Of a stretch of 64,000 nucleotides of DNA, positions 35,294-43,875 are shown piece after piece (within the stretch, counting starts at the first letter, position 1; each line of letters opens with the position of its first letter). Made by a program: the position numbers and the translations under genes. The stretch lies in NCBI GenBank assembly GCA_028279275.1, contig JANQOB010000018.1, positions 1 through 64,000 on the forward strand. The letters run 5' to 3'. Source of the DNA: Gammaproteobacteria bacterium (lineage in GTDB: Bacteria > Pseudomonadota > Gammaproteobacteria > UBA4575). The notes below the pieces were generated by a model. It was not told where the DNA came from. It did not search any database and worked only from the letters and a program-made list of their open reading frames with translations.

Positions 35294-36732
35294 GCTACAG
35301 CCTCGGCAATGACTGGAGGTCTAACTGCAATAGTGCGTCGACCTATGATTGTTTTAAAAAAGTTGTAATACATTAGCAACGCACCAATTAAAAATATCAA
35401 ACCGGCAATAAATCGAAGTAAATAATATGGATTCATTGCAGCCATTACTTCTGTAAAGCTATAACGAAGCTCACCCAACTCATCTAAACTGAGCCATAGC
35501 ACGCCCTGCGAGACACCCGCACCCCACAAAGCAACGATATAGAGTATGGTTCCTGCTAATGCGAGCCAGAAATGTATATTTGCCAAACGCACACTATAAA
35601 GTTTTGCGCCTACTAATCTCGGTACAAGAAAATAAAATGTGCCAAATGTAATCAAGGCATTCCAACCAAGCGCACCTGAATGTACATGACCAACAGTCCA
35701 CTCAGTAAAGTGACTAATAATGTTTACACTTTTTATCGCCAACATTGGCCCTTCAAACGTAGCAAGTCCATAAAAAGCTAATGCAAGAACGATAAACTTC
35801 AGTGCAGGATCAGTACGTAACTTTTCCCACGCAGTACTCACTGTCATGATTCCATTAATCATTGATGCCCAGGAAGGCGCAAGCAAAATTATGCTCATTA
35901 GCATTCCCAAGTTTTGCACCCAATCCGGTATGGCATTGAAATGAAGGTGGTGCGGACCCGCCCAAATGTAACTATATGTAAAAGCCCAAAAGGCCACTAT
36001 AGAAAGCTTATAACTCCATATCGGTCTTTCTGCTTGTTTAGGAAGAAAGTAGTACATCATTCCAAGAAAGCCACCGGTTAATAAAAAGCCTACAGCGTTA
36101 TGGCCATACCACCATTGCACAATGGCATCTTGTGCGCCGGCATAAAGTGAATATGATTTAGTTAAAGTTACTGGTACTTCTAAATTATTAACGATATGCA
36201 GCATGGCAATTACAATGATCAATGCGCCATAAAACCAATTTGAAATATAAATTTGTTTAATTTTTCGTTTAGCAATTGTTCCAAAAAATACAATACCAAA
36301 GCATACCCAGACCAAAGTAATTGCAATGTCTAGAGGCCACTCTAATTCAGCGTATTCTTTTGAAGTGTTATAGCCAGCTAATAAAGATAAACCGCCAATC
36401 AATATCGCTATTTGCCATGCCCAACAGGTAAACCAAGCAAGGTTAGGGGAGAAAAGACGTACATGACAAGTGCGTTGTACGCTGTAATAGGCGGTTCCCA
36501 TTAACGCAGAGACACCAAAACCAAAAATCACTACGTTAGTGTGAAAAGTTCTTAGCCTTCCAAAAGACAGCCATGGAAGATCGAAATTAAGTACTGGCCA
36601 AATCAGTTGTGCAGCAGCATAAACACCGGCCAGCATTCCTACTACAGACCAAAAAATTGAAAACATCACAAGCACAGTAACCATGCGGTCACTATAAATT
36701 TCTACCGAAAGATTTTTTGCAGGATCAACCAT
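35290..36732 (-). CDS. ccoN: cbb3-type oxidase catalytic subunit I
   Basis: 480 aa with 12 membrane helices. The heme and copper ligands are visible: '[12 protein letters not shown]' (low-spin heme His), 'WYGHNAVGF' (CuB His), 'GPHHLHFN' (CuB His pair), and '[17 protein letters not shown]' (heme b3 and heme b His). This is the high-affinity terminal oxidase for microoxic respiration. I start at the ATG at 36732, two bases after the stop of the YIP1 gene; a start at 36771 would overlap that gene by 37 bases. Confidence 0.97.
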   Translation of the reverse strand: MVDPAKNLSVEIYSDRMVTVLVMFSIFWSVVGMLAGVYAAAQLIWPVLNFDLPWLSFGRLRTFHTNVVIFGFGVSALMGTAYYSVQRTCHVRLFSPNLAWFTCWAWQIAILIGGLSLLAGYNTSKEYAELEWPLDIAITLVWVCFGIVFFGTIAKRKIKQIYISNWFYGALIIVIAMLHIVNNLEVPVTLTKSYSLYAGAQDAIVQWWYGHNAVGFLLTGGFLGMMYYFLPKQAERPIWSYKLSIVAFWAFTYSYIWAGPHHLHFNAIPDWVQNLGMLMSIILLAPSWASMINGIMTVSTAWEKLRTDPALKFIVLALAFYGLATFEGPMLAIKSVNIISHFTEWTVGHVHSGALGWNALITFGTFYFLVPRLVGAKLYSVRLANIHFWLALAGTILYIVALWGAGVSQGVLWLSLDELGELRYSFTEVMAAMNPYYLLRFIAGLIFLIGALLMYYNFFKTIIGRRTIAVRPPVIAEAVA

Positions 36733-36734
36733 TT

Positions 36735-37364
36735 CTACACACCCATACTTGGGCCCAGCCCATTTATCCAAAGCATTACTGTTATGCCCAGCAAACTAAC
36801 AAAAGCAACTAACAAATAACCGATTAATGAGGAGGCCATTAACATGCCACGTTCAGGCGTAGTACAAAGAATAATAGGTAAGCCGCGATAAAGTAGATAC
36901 ATACTCCAAAGAACAACCGGAACAAATACAAGAATATTTATAAACACATCTGGATACAAATGAATAATACTTCCCACCGCTAAGGGTGCGCCGACAATTG
37001 TGACCATTGCAAAATGAGCGCCAAAAGATTCTCGCGCACCATATGTTTTTGACATCCATCTAGACACTAATGCTGAAGATAAAAATCCAATTAGCAAAAC
37101 ACAAAAATATACAACACTAATACTGAGCAATATTTCTTCTCGAAGAAATATTGGCTCTACTGTTCCCAGCCTCCAACCAAACTTATTTGTACCAAAATAA
37201 GCAAATATTGGAGGTAATAAACCTAACCATAATGCAGCTTTAAAAAACACTAATGATGATGGCGGCGTAAGTTCTGCTAATTCGGTAAATATTTTTGTCG
37301 GTTGAAAAAATAGACGAACCAACAAACATGAAGGTAATGTGTTTTTCATAGGAGCGTTTATCAT
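36735..37364 (-). CDS. YIP1-family membrane protein upstream of ccoN
   Basis: About 209 aa, five predicted membrane segments, with '[11 protein letters not shown]' near the start and '[19 protein letters not shown]' near the end, typical of the YIP1 domain (Pro-rich turn followed by long helices). Function unknown in bacteria. It stops two bases before the ccoN ATG, so it is probably cotranscribed and may help assemble or localise the oxidase (inference). The start is uncertain: TTG 37376, ATG 37364 or ATG 37349. Confidence 0.75.
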   Translation of the reverse strand: MINAPMKNTLPSCLLVRLFFQPTKIFTELAELTPPSSLVFFKAALWLGLLPPIFAYFGTNKFGWRLGTVEPIFLREEILLSISVVYFCVLLIGFLSSALVSRWMSKTYGARESFGAHFAMVTIVGAPLAVGSIIHLYPDVFINILVFVPVVLWSMYLLYRGLPIILCTTPERGMLMASSLIGYLLVAFVSLLGITVMLWINGLGPSMGV

Positions 37365-37488
37365 TTCCTTAAACAATTTGTAAAAAATTTACATCTTGTA
37401 TACATGTTAAATTTGGTTCGTCTAGTAACAAGGAGAAGTATTCACACACGCGCAGTATGTTATGAAAAAGCTTTTGATTTATTGATCT

Positions 37489-37508
37489 AAAACAGATAAA
37501 TCTGTTTT
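37489..37508. promoter_or_regulatory. Inverted repeat upstream of the YIP1-ccoN operon
   Basis: AAAACAGA/TCTGTTTT with a TAAA spacer, 8 bp perfect, about 125 bases upstream of the YIP1 start. It could be an operator or, on the plus strand, a weak hairpin ahead of TTTTT. No canonical FNR box was seen in this gap. Confidence 0.35.
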
Positions 37509-37579
37509 TAACCTCAAGGTATTATTTGCTTTATCTAAATTGGGATATCAAAGAATTTGACAATTATTTTTACTTAAGA

Positions 37580-37616
37580 AAAAAAAACCGCAGTAAAAGT
37601 AACTGCGGTTTTTTTG
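37580..37616. terminator. Terminator after the 70-aa gene
   Basis: ACCGCAGT/ACTGCGGT stem (37587-37609) with a 7-base loop, flanked by A8 and T7, so usable from both strands. It ends the alkB-like transcript, 19 bases after the stop at 37635. Confidence 0.88.
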
Positions 37617-37634
37617 TTTTAGCGTTTGAGATTT

Positions 37635-37847
37635 TTACGAATCAGGATCCCACTTAAAGGCATCTTCACCAGAAATAGCAAAGAACATCCAAACATTAAT
37701 TAATAAAATAATTAAAAAGATAATTGAAGTTCCAAGCGCCCAAAGTGGATTAAAATGATGGTCTCCAATTCCAAGCGAATAAAGGATAAAACCTGAAGCA
37801 CCAGTAAACGCTGCGATTGCAAGCAAAGCTAGTTGAACTCTTGACAT
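37635..37847 (-). CDS. Small two-helix membrane protein downstream of the AlkB-like gene
   Basis: 70 aa with two hydrophobic helices (residues 5-24 and 36-58) and a short acidic C-terminus (EDAFKWDPDS). No family recognised. It is 36 bases downstream of the AlkB-like gene, on the same strand, and directly before a terminator, so it belongs to that transcript and may be an accessory membrane subunit (inference). Confidence 0.65.
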   Translation of the reverse strand: MSRVQLALLAIAAFTGASGFILYSLGIGDHHFNPLWALGTSIIFLIILLINVWMFFAISGEDAFKWDPDS

Positions 37848-37883
37848 GATTATTACCTCGTTTTTGATTTGTTAAAAGCTTCT

Positions 37884-39068
37884 TTATTTAGGTTTGTCAC
37901 AAAGCGGCATATCATGCCAGCCCGCAAGATAATTCATGCGTGCAGCAATTTTACGCTCACCTTCGCTGGCTCTGTTTTCATCCCAGTCAGCAAGACGCGG
38001 TTTAATAAAACGTTCCCACGCCGGTGGCACAAGAAGCAATGCAAGCATTGCATAGTAGCCATACCCCGTATCAGGAGCTCCACAATCTTCTAATTCCCAG
38101 AAGTGGGTTTCTCCTCTGTCATGATGGTCTGCTTGACGGCCGATCTCAATGAAGCCCCATTGCGTGAATGGAGATTCACCAACATCCCATGAATGGTGAT
38201 AGTCGATTGGCTGACCTTTTTCGCGAATCAAACCATAGTGCTCTAAGTAGTTGAGTACTTCTAATTCAAACGCAGAAATTACCCAAGACCCTACCATTAC
38301 TGCTAAACCTACCCATCCGGCCGCAAACCAAAATATAAAGATCGTAGGTAAACTCATTGCATAACCACGAATCCATCGATTTTGCCATGAGATAAAAGGT
38401 ACACCTTTTTTCTTGAGACGCTGGCGCTCCATCACATAAAGAAAACGTGATTGTCCAAAGTGCGATAGTAGATAATGTTTATAAATGTTACGGCCACGTG
38501 GTGAAGTTGCAGGATCATCTTCACAACCTAATTCTAAGTGATGGTTGTACACATGTGCGTAACAGAAATGTGCGATGCCACTCAATGCCATCATCCAACG
38601 TGCTAGAACAAATGTTGGGCCTTTAGTATGTGCAAGCTCATGCCCAAACATAATTCCAAGGCCTAAATAAATTCCTGCCGAAATGGTTGCACCAATCATC
38701 CCCCATGTTGTAAGGCCATGATGAATAGTTATTCCTAAAATTTCATCTGGACCAAAAGAAACGCCATTTGCGTATTCATACACACGCCACACAAGGGCTA
38801 ACTGGAGCATGACAAATATTGGATACTGAATCCACATCATGACCTTTAAGAATGTAGCAATACCATATAGGTCACCGTCTTCATCTCTACCCGCAGGGCC
38901 ACACTGCACAGATTTCATTGCACTGGTTGCCCAGTCAATAATTACTGAAGCAATTAGTAATACAACCCCTGTCCATACCCAAGGGCCACCTATTACTAAC
39001 CCTACTAAGGTCAAGAAAATTAGTATCGGTGTTTCTAAATACCGAAAATTAACTAAAAATTTATGCAT
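37884..39068 (-). CDS. AlkB-family membrane di-iron monooxygenase (divergent)
   Basis: 394 aa, about six membrane helices. It aligns with alkane 1-monooxygenase throughout: His box 1 'GHELAHTKG' (near residue 142), box 2 'HVYNHHLELGCEDDPATSP', the AlkB-specific 'NYLEHYGLIREKG' and 'YHHSWD', and box 3 'IGRQADHH'. In AlkB box 3 reads RHxDHH; here the first His is Gln, so one of the nine iron-ligand histidines known from AlkB structures seems replaced. Box 2 also differs (AHVYNHH versus EHNxGHH), though its three His remain. The enzyme probably hydroxylates a hydrophobic compound, but the substrate may differ from alkanes. Two GST genes lie upstream in the same direction. Confidence 0.85.
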   Translation of the reverse strand: MHKFLVNFRYLETPILIFLTLVGLVIGGPWVWTGVVLLIASVIIDWATSAMKSVQCGPAGRDEDGDLYGIATFLKVMMWIQYPIFVMLQLALVWRVYEYANGVSFGPDEILGITIHHGLTTWGMIGATISAGIYLGLGIMFGHELAHTKGPTFVLARWMMALSGIAHFCYAHVYNHHLELGCEDDPATSPRGRNIYKHYLLSHFGQSRFLYVMERQRLKKKGVPFISWQNRWIRGYAMSLPTIFIFWFAAGWVGLAVMVGSWVISAFELEVLNYLEHYGLIREKGQPIDYHHSWDVGESPFTQWGFIEIGRQADHHDRGETHFWELEDCGAPDTGYGYYAMLALLLVPPAWERFIKPRLADWDENRASEGERKIAARMNYLAGWHDMPLCDKPK

Positions 39069-39117
39069 ATTTTTACTCCCACTACTTTAGTTAAATACAA
39101 ATTATTATTGTTTTTCA

Positions 39118-39912
39118 TTAAAAATCACTAATGACAACTGACTTAAGTTTGCCTTGCTGAGTATCCTCAGCGCTTGGTAATAGTTCGTAGGCAATTTCGT
39201 CTTGTCCACATTGTGCTTTACGTGTCTTGATACGTTCAAACCATTGTTTGATATTTGAACGTTCATTAATTAAAGCGCTACAACCTGCGACATCTAAAAG
39301 ATGTATGTAAGCAGTCCAATGAAGATCTGCCCAAGTGTATTTATCACATACAATATATTTATTGTTTTGAAGTTGCTGATCTAAAGCATCAAAATATATT
39401 TTTAACGCCTCACCAGCAGAATCAATGACACCTTGATCAGGTGTGTGTGATGCATCGCTATATTTTTTGACAAATATTTCATCAACAATTTGCTCTACCA
39501 AAGGTGCAACATTTGTTTTAGCAATATCCACCCAATAGTCTTGCATTGCCGCGAGTGATGCATTGCGTGGAGTAAGTGCATAACCTAACCCCCTGGCATC
39601 AGCAAAAGCCGTGATGGCACTACTTCCACATGTATAAAAATCTGCTTCCTTTAAGCAAGGAGTAACTGACAATGGTGATAATTCTAAAATTTGTTGATCA
39701 AAATTATCTGTTTTGTCTGTAATCATGCTGTAACAATTCATTTCCATACCTTGCTCAGCTGCAGTGATTACACACTTTAATGTGTCTGCATCTGCTGGAG
39801 AACCGATCAGTTCTAATACATATTGTGTTTTTTTCATTTCTCCAGATGCACCGTAGCCTGCATTGCTTTGGCCCCCAGATTTTTCAGCCATTTGTTCAAA
39901 TAAGTCAGTCAT
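39118..39912 (-). CDS. Glutathione S-transferase-like protein
   Basis: 264 aa. After a 25-residue N-terminal tail comes a thioredoxin-like GST N-domain ('YVLELIGSPADADTLKCVITAAEQGM', quoted partly) with the Ser/Cys region near residues 33-40 and a 'VTPCLKEADFYTCGSSAITAF' segment (cis-Pro replaced by T-P-C). The C-terminal all-helical domain has 'YIVCDKYTWADLHWTAYIHLLD', matching the GST N-capping box. It is paralogous to the next upstream protein. It lies 49 bases upstream of the AlkB-like gene, so it may detoxify or process the oxidised product (inference). Confidence 0.8.
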   Translation of the reverse strand: MTDLFEQMAEKSGGQSNAGYGASGEMKKTQYVLELIGSPADADTLKCVITAAEQGMEMNCYSMITDKTDNFDQQILELSPLSVTPCLKEADFYTCGSSAITAFADARGLGYALTPRNASLAAMQDYWVDIAKTNVAPLVEQIVDEIFVKKYSDASHTPDQGVIDSAGEALKIYFDALDQQLQNNKYIVCDKYTWADLHWTAYIHLLDVAGCSALINERSNIKQWFERIKTRKAQCGQDEIAYELLPSAEDTQQGKLKSVVISDF

Positions 39913-39953
39913 AACTAAATACCTATGTAATTAAATAAATCTTAAATAAAATT

Positions 39954-40541
39954 TCACGCTGCAACTTTTTCACCACTTACATCGAAGCTCGGAATTTCGC
40001 TCTTAATGTTCGTATACCAGTTACTGATGTTTTTATAGCTTGAAAGGTCTGGCGCACTATTACCTTCTTCTAAAGCTTTAAAAGTTGCCGCCCAGTGAAA
40101 GTCCGCAAGTGATAATTCTCCAACAATGTATTTATTTCCTTCTAAAGCTTTTTCTAATTCAGCAAGCACTGCAGGAATGTTTTCTCCTTCACATTTAGTG
40201 GCTAGAACTTGTATCCAGTATTGTTGATTTGCAAGCACTCTTGCTTTTCTTGGATGAATGGTAGGGGTACGTCCTTTAATATTTAGGTAAGTAAGAACTG
40301 CACTTTCACCACAAATAGTGAAATCACCATCTTCAACGCATGGGAAACGACTGAGATTGGTCAAATTTAGAGATGCAGAGACTTTATCATCCAGTGTAGA
40401 CGGCTCTCCCCATTCAATCTCGACTGGTATCTTTCTATATGAAGCCAGAAAAAGACACTTATACGATGAAGCATCACCCGGAATACATACTAGTTTTGTT
40501 TTTTCACTTTCTTTTGGTTTTGACTTACTGAATAAACCCAT
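39954..40541 (-). CDS. Glutathione S-transferase-like protein
   Basis: About 195 aa, same layout as its downstream neighbour: N-domain 'LVCIPGDASSYKCLFLASYRKIPVEIEW' (partly quoted), 'LSRFPCVEDGDFTICGESAVLTYL', and C-domain 'YIVGELSLADFHWAATFKALEEG'. The SRFPC segment supplies the cis-Pro and a Cys. I start at the ATG at 40541, which has GGAG about nine bases before it; a longer form from 40607 has no ribosome site. First gene of the GST-GST-AlkB transcript; two FNR-type sites lie 155-227 bases upstream. Confidence 0.78.
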   Translation of the reverse strand: MGLFSKSKPKESEKTKLVCIPGDASSYKCLFLASYRKIPVEIEWGEPSTLDDKVSASLNLTNLSRFPCVEDGDFTICGESAVLTYLNIKGRTPTIHPRKARVLANQQYWIQVLATKCEGENIPAVLAELEKALEGNKYIVGELSLADFHWAATFKALEEGNSAPDLSSYKNISNWYTNIKSEIPSFDVSGEKVAA

Positions 40542-40695
40542 AATTTTGGTCTCCGTAAAATTGTTTCTAATTTGACCTAGTTTGATACTTCTTCTTTGGA
40601 CTCTCAATTCACCCTATACAATCTAAGGGATATATTGAAGCTACGAGTACCTTGTAACTAGCGAGGAAGAATACTGAGATAAAGACTCTAGATTC

Positions 40696-40709
40696 TGATC
40701 CACATCAGG
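40696..40709. promoter_or_regulatory. FNR-type palindrome 1
   Basis: CTGAT-CCAC-ATCAG, a perfect 5-4-5 palindrome that matches the FNR/CRP-family consensus TTGAT-N4-ATCAA except for the outer bases. It lies in the divergent region between the GST gene and fnr. Confidence 0.7.
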
Positions 40710-40754
40710 AAAATTTAGGGGTATTATTCAAGTCAGGGAAAATTGAGCATTTTA

Positions 40755-40768
40755 CTGATCCAGATCAG
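40755..40768. promoter_or_regulatory. FNR-type palindrome 2
   Basis: CTGAT-CCAG-ATCAG, the same 5-4-5 pattern, 59 bases (centre to centre) from the first and about 109 bases from the fnr start. The pair suggests FNR control of the GST/AlkB transcript and of fnr itself. Confidence 0.7.
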
Positions 40769-40870
40769 TATTTGAAGATTTGCTCCAGCAATGAAATCAA
40801 TGCGTTACAAAATTGATGAAATCAAGTAATTGTAAACGCATGATTTTTGTAGAATAAATTATAGACAGGA

Positions 40871-41620
40871 ATGATCTTTGACATGGAAGAGCAAAAAATA
40901 AACTTCAAATCACTTAAGGCATCTTGTAAAGACTGCTCTTTAGTAGAGTTATGCCTTCCACGAGGTTTAAACCACAAGGATCTACATTCTTTAGACGACG
41001 TAATTAAACAACGAAGACTCCTACAAAAAAATGAGCGGATATTCAACCAGGGTGAGAAGTCTGGCTGTATTTATGCGGTACGTTCTGGTTCAGTAAAAAC
41101 TTTCACTACCGCTAAAAATGGTGAAGAACAAGTATTAGGCTTTCACTTACCAGGTGAAATATTGGGTTTAGATGGCCTTGATAATCACATACATAGCTGC
41201 TCTGGCGTGGCTTTAGATACCGCGACTATTTGTGAACTGCCCATTGATGAACTAAATGTTTTATGTGTGAAAATCCCAGGATTACAACAGCAATTATTAA
41301 GTCTAATCAGTGATGAAATTACAAAAGATCACACTATGCTGCTTTTACTCGCCAGGCGAAATGCTGAACAAAAAATTGCAACTTTTTTAATCAATCTCTC
41401 TGGTCGTTTTAAAGCACGTGGTTATTCTGCAGAAGAATTTGATCTCACTATGAGTCGCTACGATATTGGCAATTATCTGGGACTTGCTGATGAAACCGTT
41501 AGCAGACTAATTTCCAAGTTCAAAGAAAATAAACTTATTGATGCAAATCGTAAAAAAATAGCTATCCTTGATCACGAGAAATTGTGCGGGATTGCTGAAG
41601 GAGACTATGACTTGAATTAA
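40871..41620 (+). CDS. fnr: FNR-type transcription regulator, oxygen-sensing
   Basis: 249 aa, close to E. coli FNR along its length. The [4Fe-4S] ligands are present: 'SCKDCSLVELCLP' gives three cysteines with the CxxCxxxxxC spacing (about residues 17-26), and the fourth is in 'ATICELP'. The cyclic-nucleotide-like beta-roll ('GFHLPGEILGLDGL') and the helix-turn-helix 'IGNYLGLADETVSRLISKF' follow. It should activate and repress genes at low oxygen. Divergent from the GST-AlkB transcript. Start may also be the ATG at 40883. Confidence 0.95.
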   Translation: MIFDMEEQKINFKSLKASCKDCSLVELCLPRGLNHKDLHSLDDVIKQRRLLQKNERIFNQGEKSGCIYAVRSGSVKTFTTAKNGEEQVLGFHLPGEILGLDGLDNHIHSCSGVALDTATICELPIDELNVLCVKIPGLQQQLLSLISDEITKDHTMLLLLARRNAEQKIATFLINLSGRFKARGYSAEEFDLTMSRYDIGNYLGLADETVSRLISKFKENKLIDANRKKIAILDHEKLCGIAEGDYDLN

Positions 41621-41634
41621 ACTTTTGTGATTAA

Positions 41635-42018
41635 TTACCAAGGTTGTACTGTCTTACTTAACGCCACTTCAAACATATATATAAATATCAGAATTGCTAA
41701 AACCCAGGCTGTAACTCTCACAGGTTTGGTTTTGCCGCGTTTCAACGCAATAGTCCCTAATAGTATATAAGCAATTAAAGCGATTATTTTTATATTAATC
41801 CAGCTAGTTGGGCCTGGATATTGCGCAGTTAGTATTACTAAAATAATTGCTGCAACTAATAATATCGTGTCAATAATATGAGGGACCACTCTTACCCAGC
41901 GATTCAGCAATAAAGGGGATGAATTCAACATCCAAACACCTCTTAAAATAAATCCACTAATAGATAAAAGTGCAGTTGTGATATGTATTACTTTAGTAAT
42001 TTCATAAATAGACGGCAT
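41635..42018 (-). CDS. SirB2-family membrane protein
   Basis: 127 aa, four membrane helices. It starts 'IYEITKVIHITTALLSISGFILRG' and ends with 'VLAILIFIYMFEVALSKT', the SirB2 pattern. The family is of unknown function despite its name (linked in Salmonella to invasion regulation). Convergent with fnr, 14 bases apart. Confidence 0.85.
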   Translation of the reverse strand: MPSIYEITKVIHITTALLSISGFILRGVWMLNSSPLLLNRWVRVVPHIIDTILLVAAIILVILTAQYPGPTSWINIKIIALIAYILLGTIALKRGKTKPVRVTAWVLAILIFIYMFEVALSKTVQPW

Positions 42019-42163
42019 GAATTTTCGTAGTCATTTTTTTCTAAATTAATATTTAATAAGTTTAGTTAATCTGTGTGCTGATAGTTATTTATCATATAAC
42101 GATAATTAAAAGTTATAAATATCTATTCCCTTTTATATACAAATGACAACATTTTATTTTGGG

Positions 42164-42177
42164 CTGACATAAGTCAG
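42164..42177. promoter_or_regulatory. Candidate CRP/FNR-family operator upstream of ompW
   Basis: CTGAC-ATAA-GTCAG, a perfect 5-4-5 palindrome about 86 bases before the ompW start. It has the size of an FNR-family site, with C-G in place of T-A at the inner position, so it could be bound by FNR or a related paralogue. Confidence 0.4.
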
Positions 42178-42262
42178 TTAAACAAATTTTAAACTTTGTT
42201 AACTTTTAATAATGCAAAGTTATTAATAAACGTAATTATCAATTTAAAAATTAAATAATAAG

Positions 42263-42937
42263 ATGTTGCTATTTAATCGTAATTTTTTTTATAAAATAAT
42301 AATCATACTTCTTATGACTGCTTATACTCAGTCGGTATTTGCATACGAAAAAGGGACTTGGTTCGCAAGAATTGGACCTGCTCTTATTGAGCCAAACGAT
42401 AGCAGTAACGATGTGGAAGGAATTCCCAATACGGAGGTTGGTGTTGATAATGACGTTACATTGGGCTTTACAATTGGCTATATGTTAACCTCAAAGCTTG
42501 CAATTGAGCTATTAGGCGTAACCCCAGCAACACATGATTTACGTGGCAAAGATGGAATAAGTGCTCTGGGGAAAATTGCAGATGTTGATGTTTTCCCACC
42601 AACCTTATCACTTCAATACCATTTTAATGGAACAAGCAGGTTCCACCCTTATATAGGTGCAGGTGTTAATTACACTCATTTCCCTGATGAAGATGTTTCT
42701 GCATCACTCGAAACTGCTCTTGGTGGCGATACAAGGCTCGATATCGATGACTCTTGGGGTCTTGCCGCTCAAATAGGTGCTGATATTTCTATAAACGACA
42801 AGTGGTTTTTTAATGCGGCAGTTTGGTATGCAGATATCGATGCAGACGCCACACTAAAAACTAATGGAATAAATAGAGATGTTGATATTGATATAGATCC
42901 TTGGGTTTATTTTATTGGAATTGGGCGCACTTTCTAA
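42263..42937 (+). CDS. OmpW/AlkL-family outer-membrane protein
   Basis: 224 aa. Signal peptide ending 'SVFA', then an eight-stranded barrel: 'GTWFARIGPALIEPND' start, 'PPTLSLQYHF' and 'RFHPYIGAGVNYTHF', 'DSWGLAAQIGADISINDKWFFNAAVWYADID', ending in 'WVYFIGIGRTF'. These are the OmpW family blocks. Members (OmpW, AlkL) let small hydrophobic molecules pass the outer membrane; AlkL does this for alkanes. In E. coli ompW is FNR-regulated, which fits the palindrome upstream here. Confidence 0.93.
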   Translation: MLLFNRNFFYKIIIILLMTAYTQSVFAYEKGTWFARIGPALIEPNDSSNDVEGIPNTEVGVDNDVTLGFTIGYMLTSKLAIELLGVTPATHDLRGKDGISALGKIADVDVFPPTLSLQYHFNGTSRFHPYIGAGVNYTHFPDEDVSASLETALGGDTRLDIDDSWGLAAQIGADISINDKWFFNAAVWYADIDADATLKTNGINRDVDIDIDPWVYFIGIGRTF

Positions 42938-43034
42938 ATATCATATTATAATAGAGTAGATTTAGAACAATCCAAATTCACGTGCGTTGTGCACAAAATA
43001 ATCAGATATAAACTCAAGAGACTAAGGGATAAAC

Positions 43035-43403
43035 ATGGATCAATCACTATATGAAGAATTAGGTGGTAAAGAAACCGTAGAAAAAGCTTCCCATTATTTA
43101 TATGTACATATACTCGATGATGAACGCATCAATAGCTATTTTGAAAATATTGACGTTGATAAACAAAAAAGAAAAATGTCAGCATTTTTAACCTATATAT
43201 TTGGCGGGCCTTCACTTTACATTGGTAAGGACATGCGTCGTGCGCATAAAAATGCGGTTGAAAAAGGCCTAAGTGATGAACATGTTGACGCTATGATGGA
43301 ATGTGTAAAAAAGGCTTTATCAGACCTTAATGTTGGAAAAAGCCTAACGACCAAAGTAATTGATGCAATTGAATCTCATCGTGACGACGTGCTTGACAGA
43401 TAA
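43035..43403 (+). CDS. Group I truncated haemoglobin
   Basis: 122 aa. The trHbN pattern is seen: 'SLYEELGGKETVEKAS' start, 'FFE/YF'-like 'INSYFENIDVDKQKRKMSAFLTYIFGGP' (B-E helices) and the proximal His in 'MRRAHKNAVEKGLSDEHVDAM'. It binds O2 or NO. It is preceded by TAAGGG about 8 bases upstream. It lies between ompW and a cytochrome c; its 3' end overlaps alternative longer starts of the latter. Confidence 0.92.
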   Translation: MDQSLYEELGGKETVEKASHYLYVHILDDERINSYFENIDVDKQKRKMSAFLTYIFGGPSLYIGKDMRRAHKNAVEKGLSDEHVDAMMECVKKALSDLNVGKSLTTKVIDAIESHRDDVLDR

Positions 43404-43440
43404 GTATAAATTCTTCTCTCGCTCCAATAGTGTAGGTTGG

Positions 43441-43875
43441 GTGAAGTACTCTTGTATTTCTATACTCGTTTACTTATTTTTTGGATTCTTTACTTTTTCA
43501 TTTGCTTCTGAAGCAACAGATGCAGTGTCTGCGGGCGCTCAAGAATTTCAACAAAGATGTGCACTTTGCCATGGAGACAATGGAAGAGGTAATGGACCCT
43601 ATGCGTTTGCATTGGTTTACAAACCCTCTGACCTGACTACGCTTGCAAAGAAAAATAACGGTAATTTTCCTTTTCTTGAAACATATATGATCATAGATGG
43701 GAGAGAATTAGTAAAATCCCATGGTCCAAGGCTTATGCCTATATGGGGTGATCGGTATACGCAAGAATCCTGGTCTGAGGTTAGCCCAGACCACGCGAAC
43801 TCATTAGCAAGAGGGAAAATATTCGAATTGTTATTATTTTTAAACTCTATACAAGAATCTTCAGGCTCGAAATAA
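43441..43875 (+). CDS. Periplasmic cytochrome c, single heme
   Basis: About 144 aa. From the GTG at 43441 there is a signal peptide (KYSCISILVYLFFGFFTFSFA) and a class-I heme domain with 'RCALCHGDNGRGNGPY' (CxxCH) and a likely Met ligand in 'GPRLMPIWGDRY'. The C-terminus 'ARGKIFELLLFLNSIQ' is the usual last helix. An ATG at 43360 would give 27 extra residues overlapping the haemoglobin gene and would place the signal peptide internally, so I prefer the GTG. Role: electron carrier near cbb3, or partner of trHb (inference). Confidence 0.85.
   Translation: MKYSCISILVYLFFGFFTFSFASEATDAVSAGAQEFQQRCALCHGDNGRGNGPYAFALVYKPSDLTTLAKKNNGNFPFLETYMIIDGRELVKSHGPRLMPIWGDRYTQESWSEVSPDHANSLARGKIFELLLFLNSIQESSGSK

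Noticed and set aside
40813..40825. TTGAT-GAA-ATCAA before fnr
   Set aside because: Looks like an FNR site but the spacer is three bases, not four, so the half-sites are out of register.
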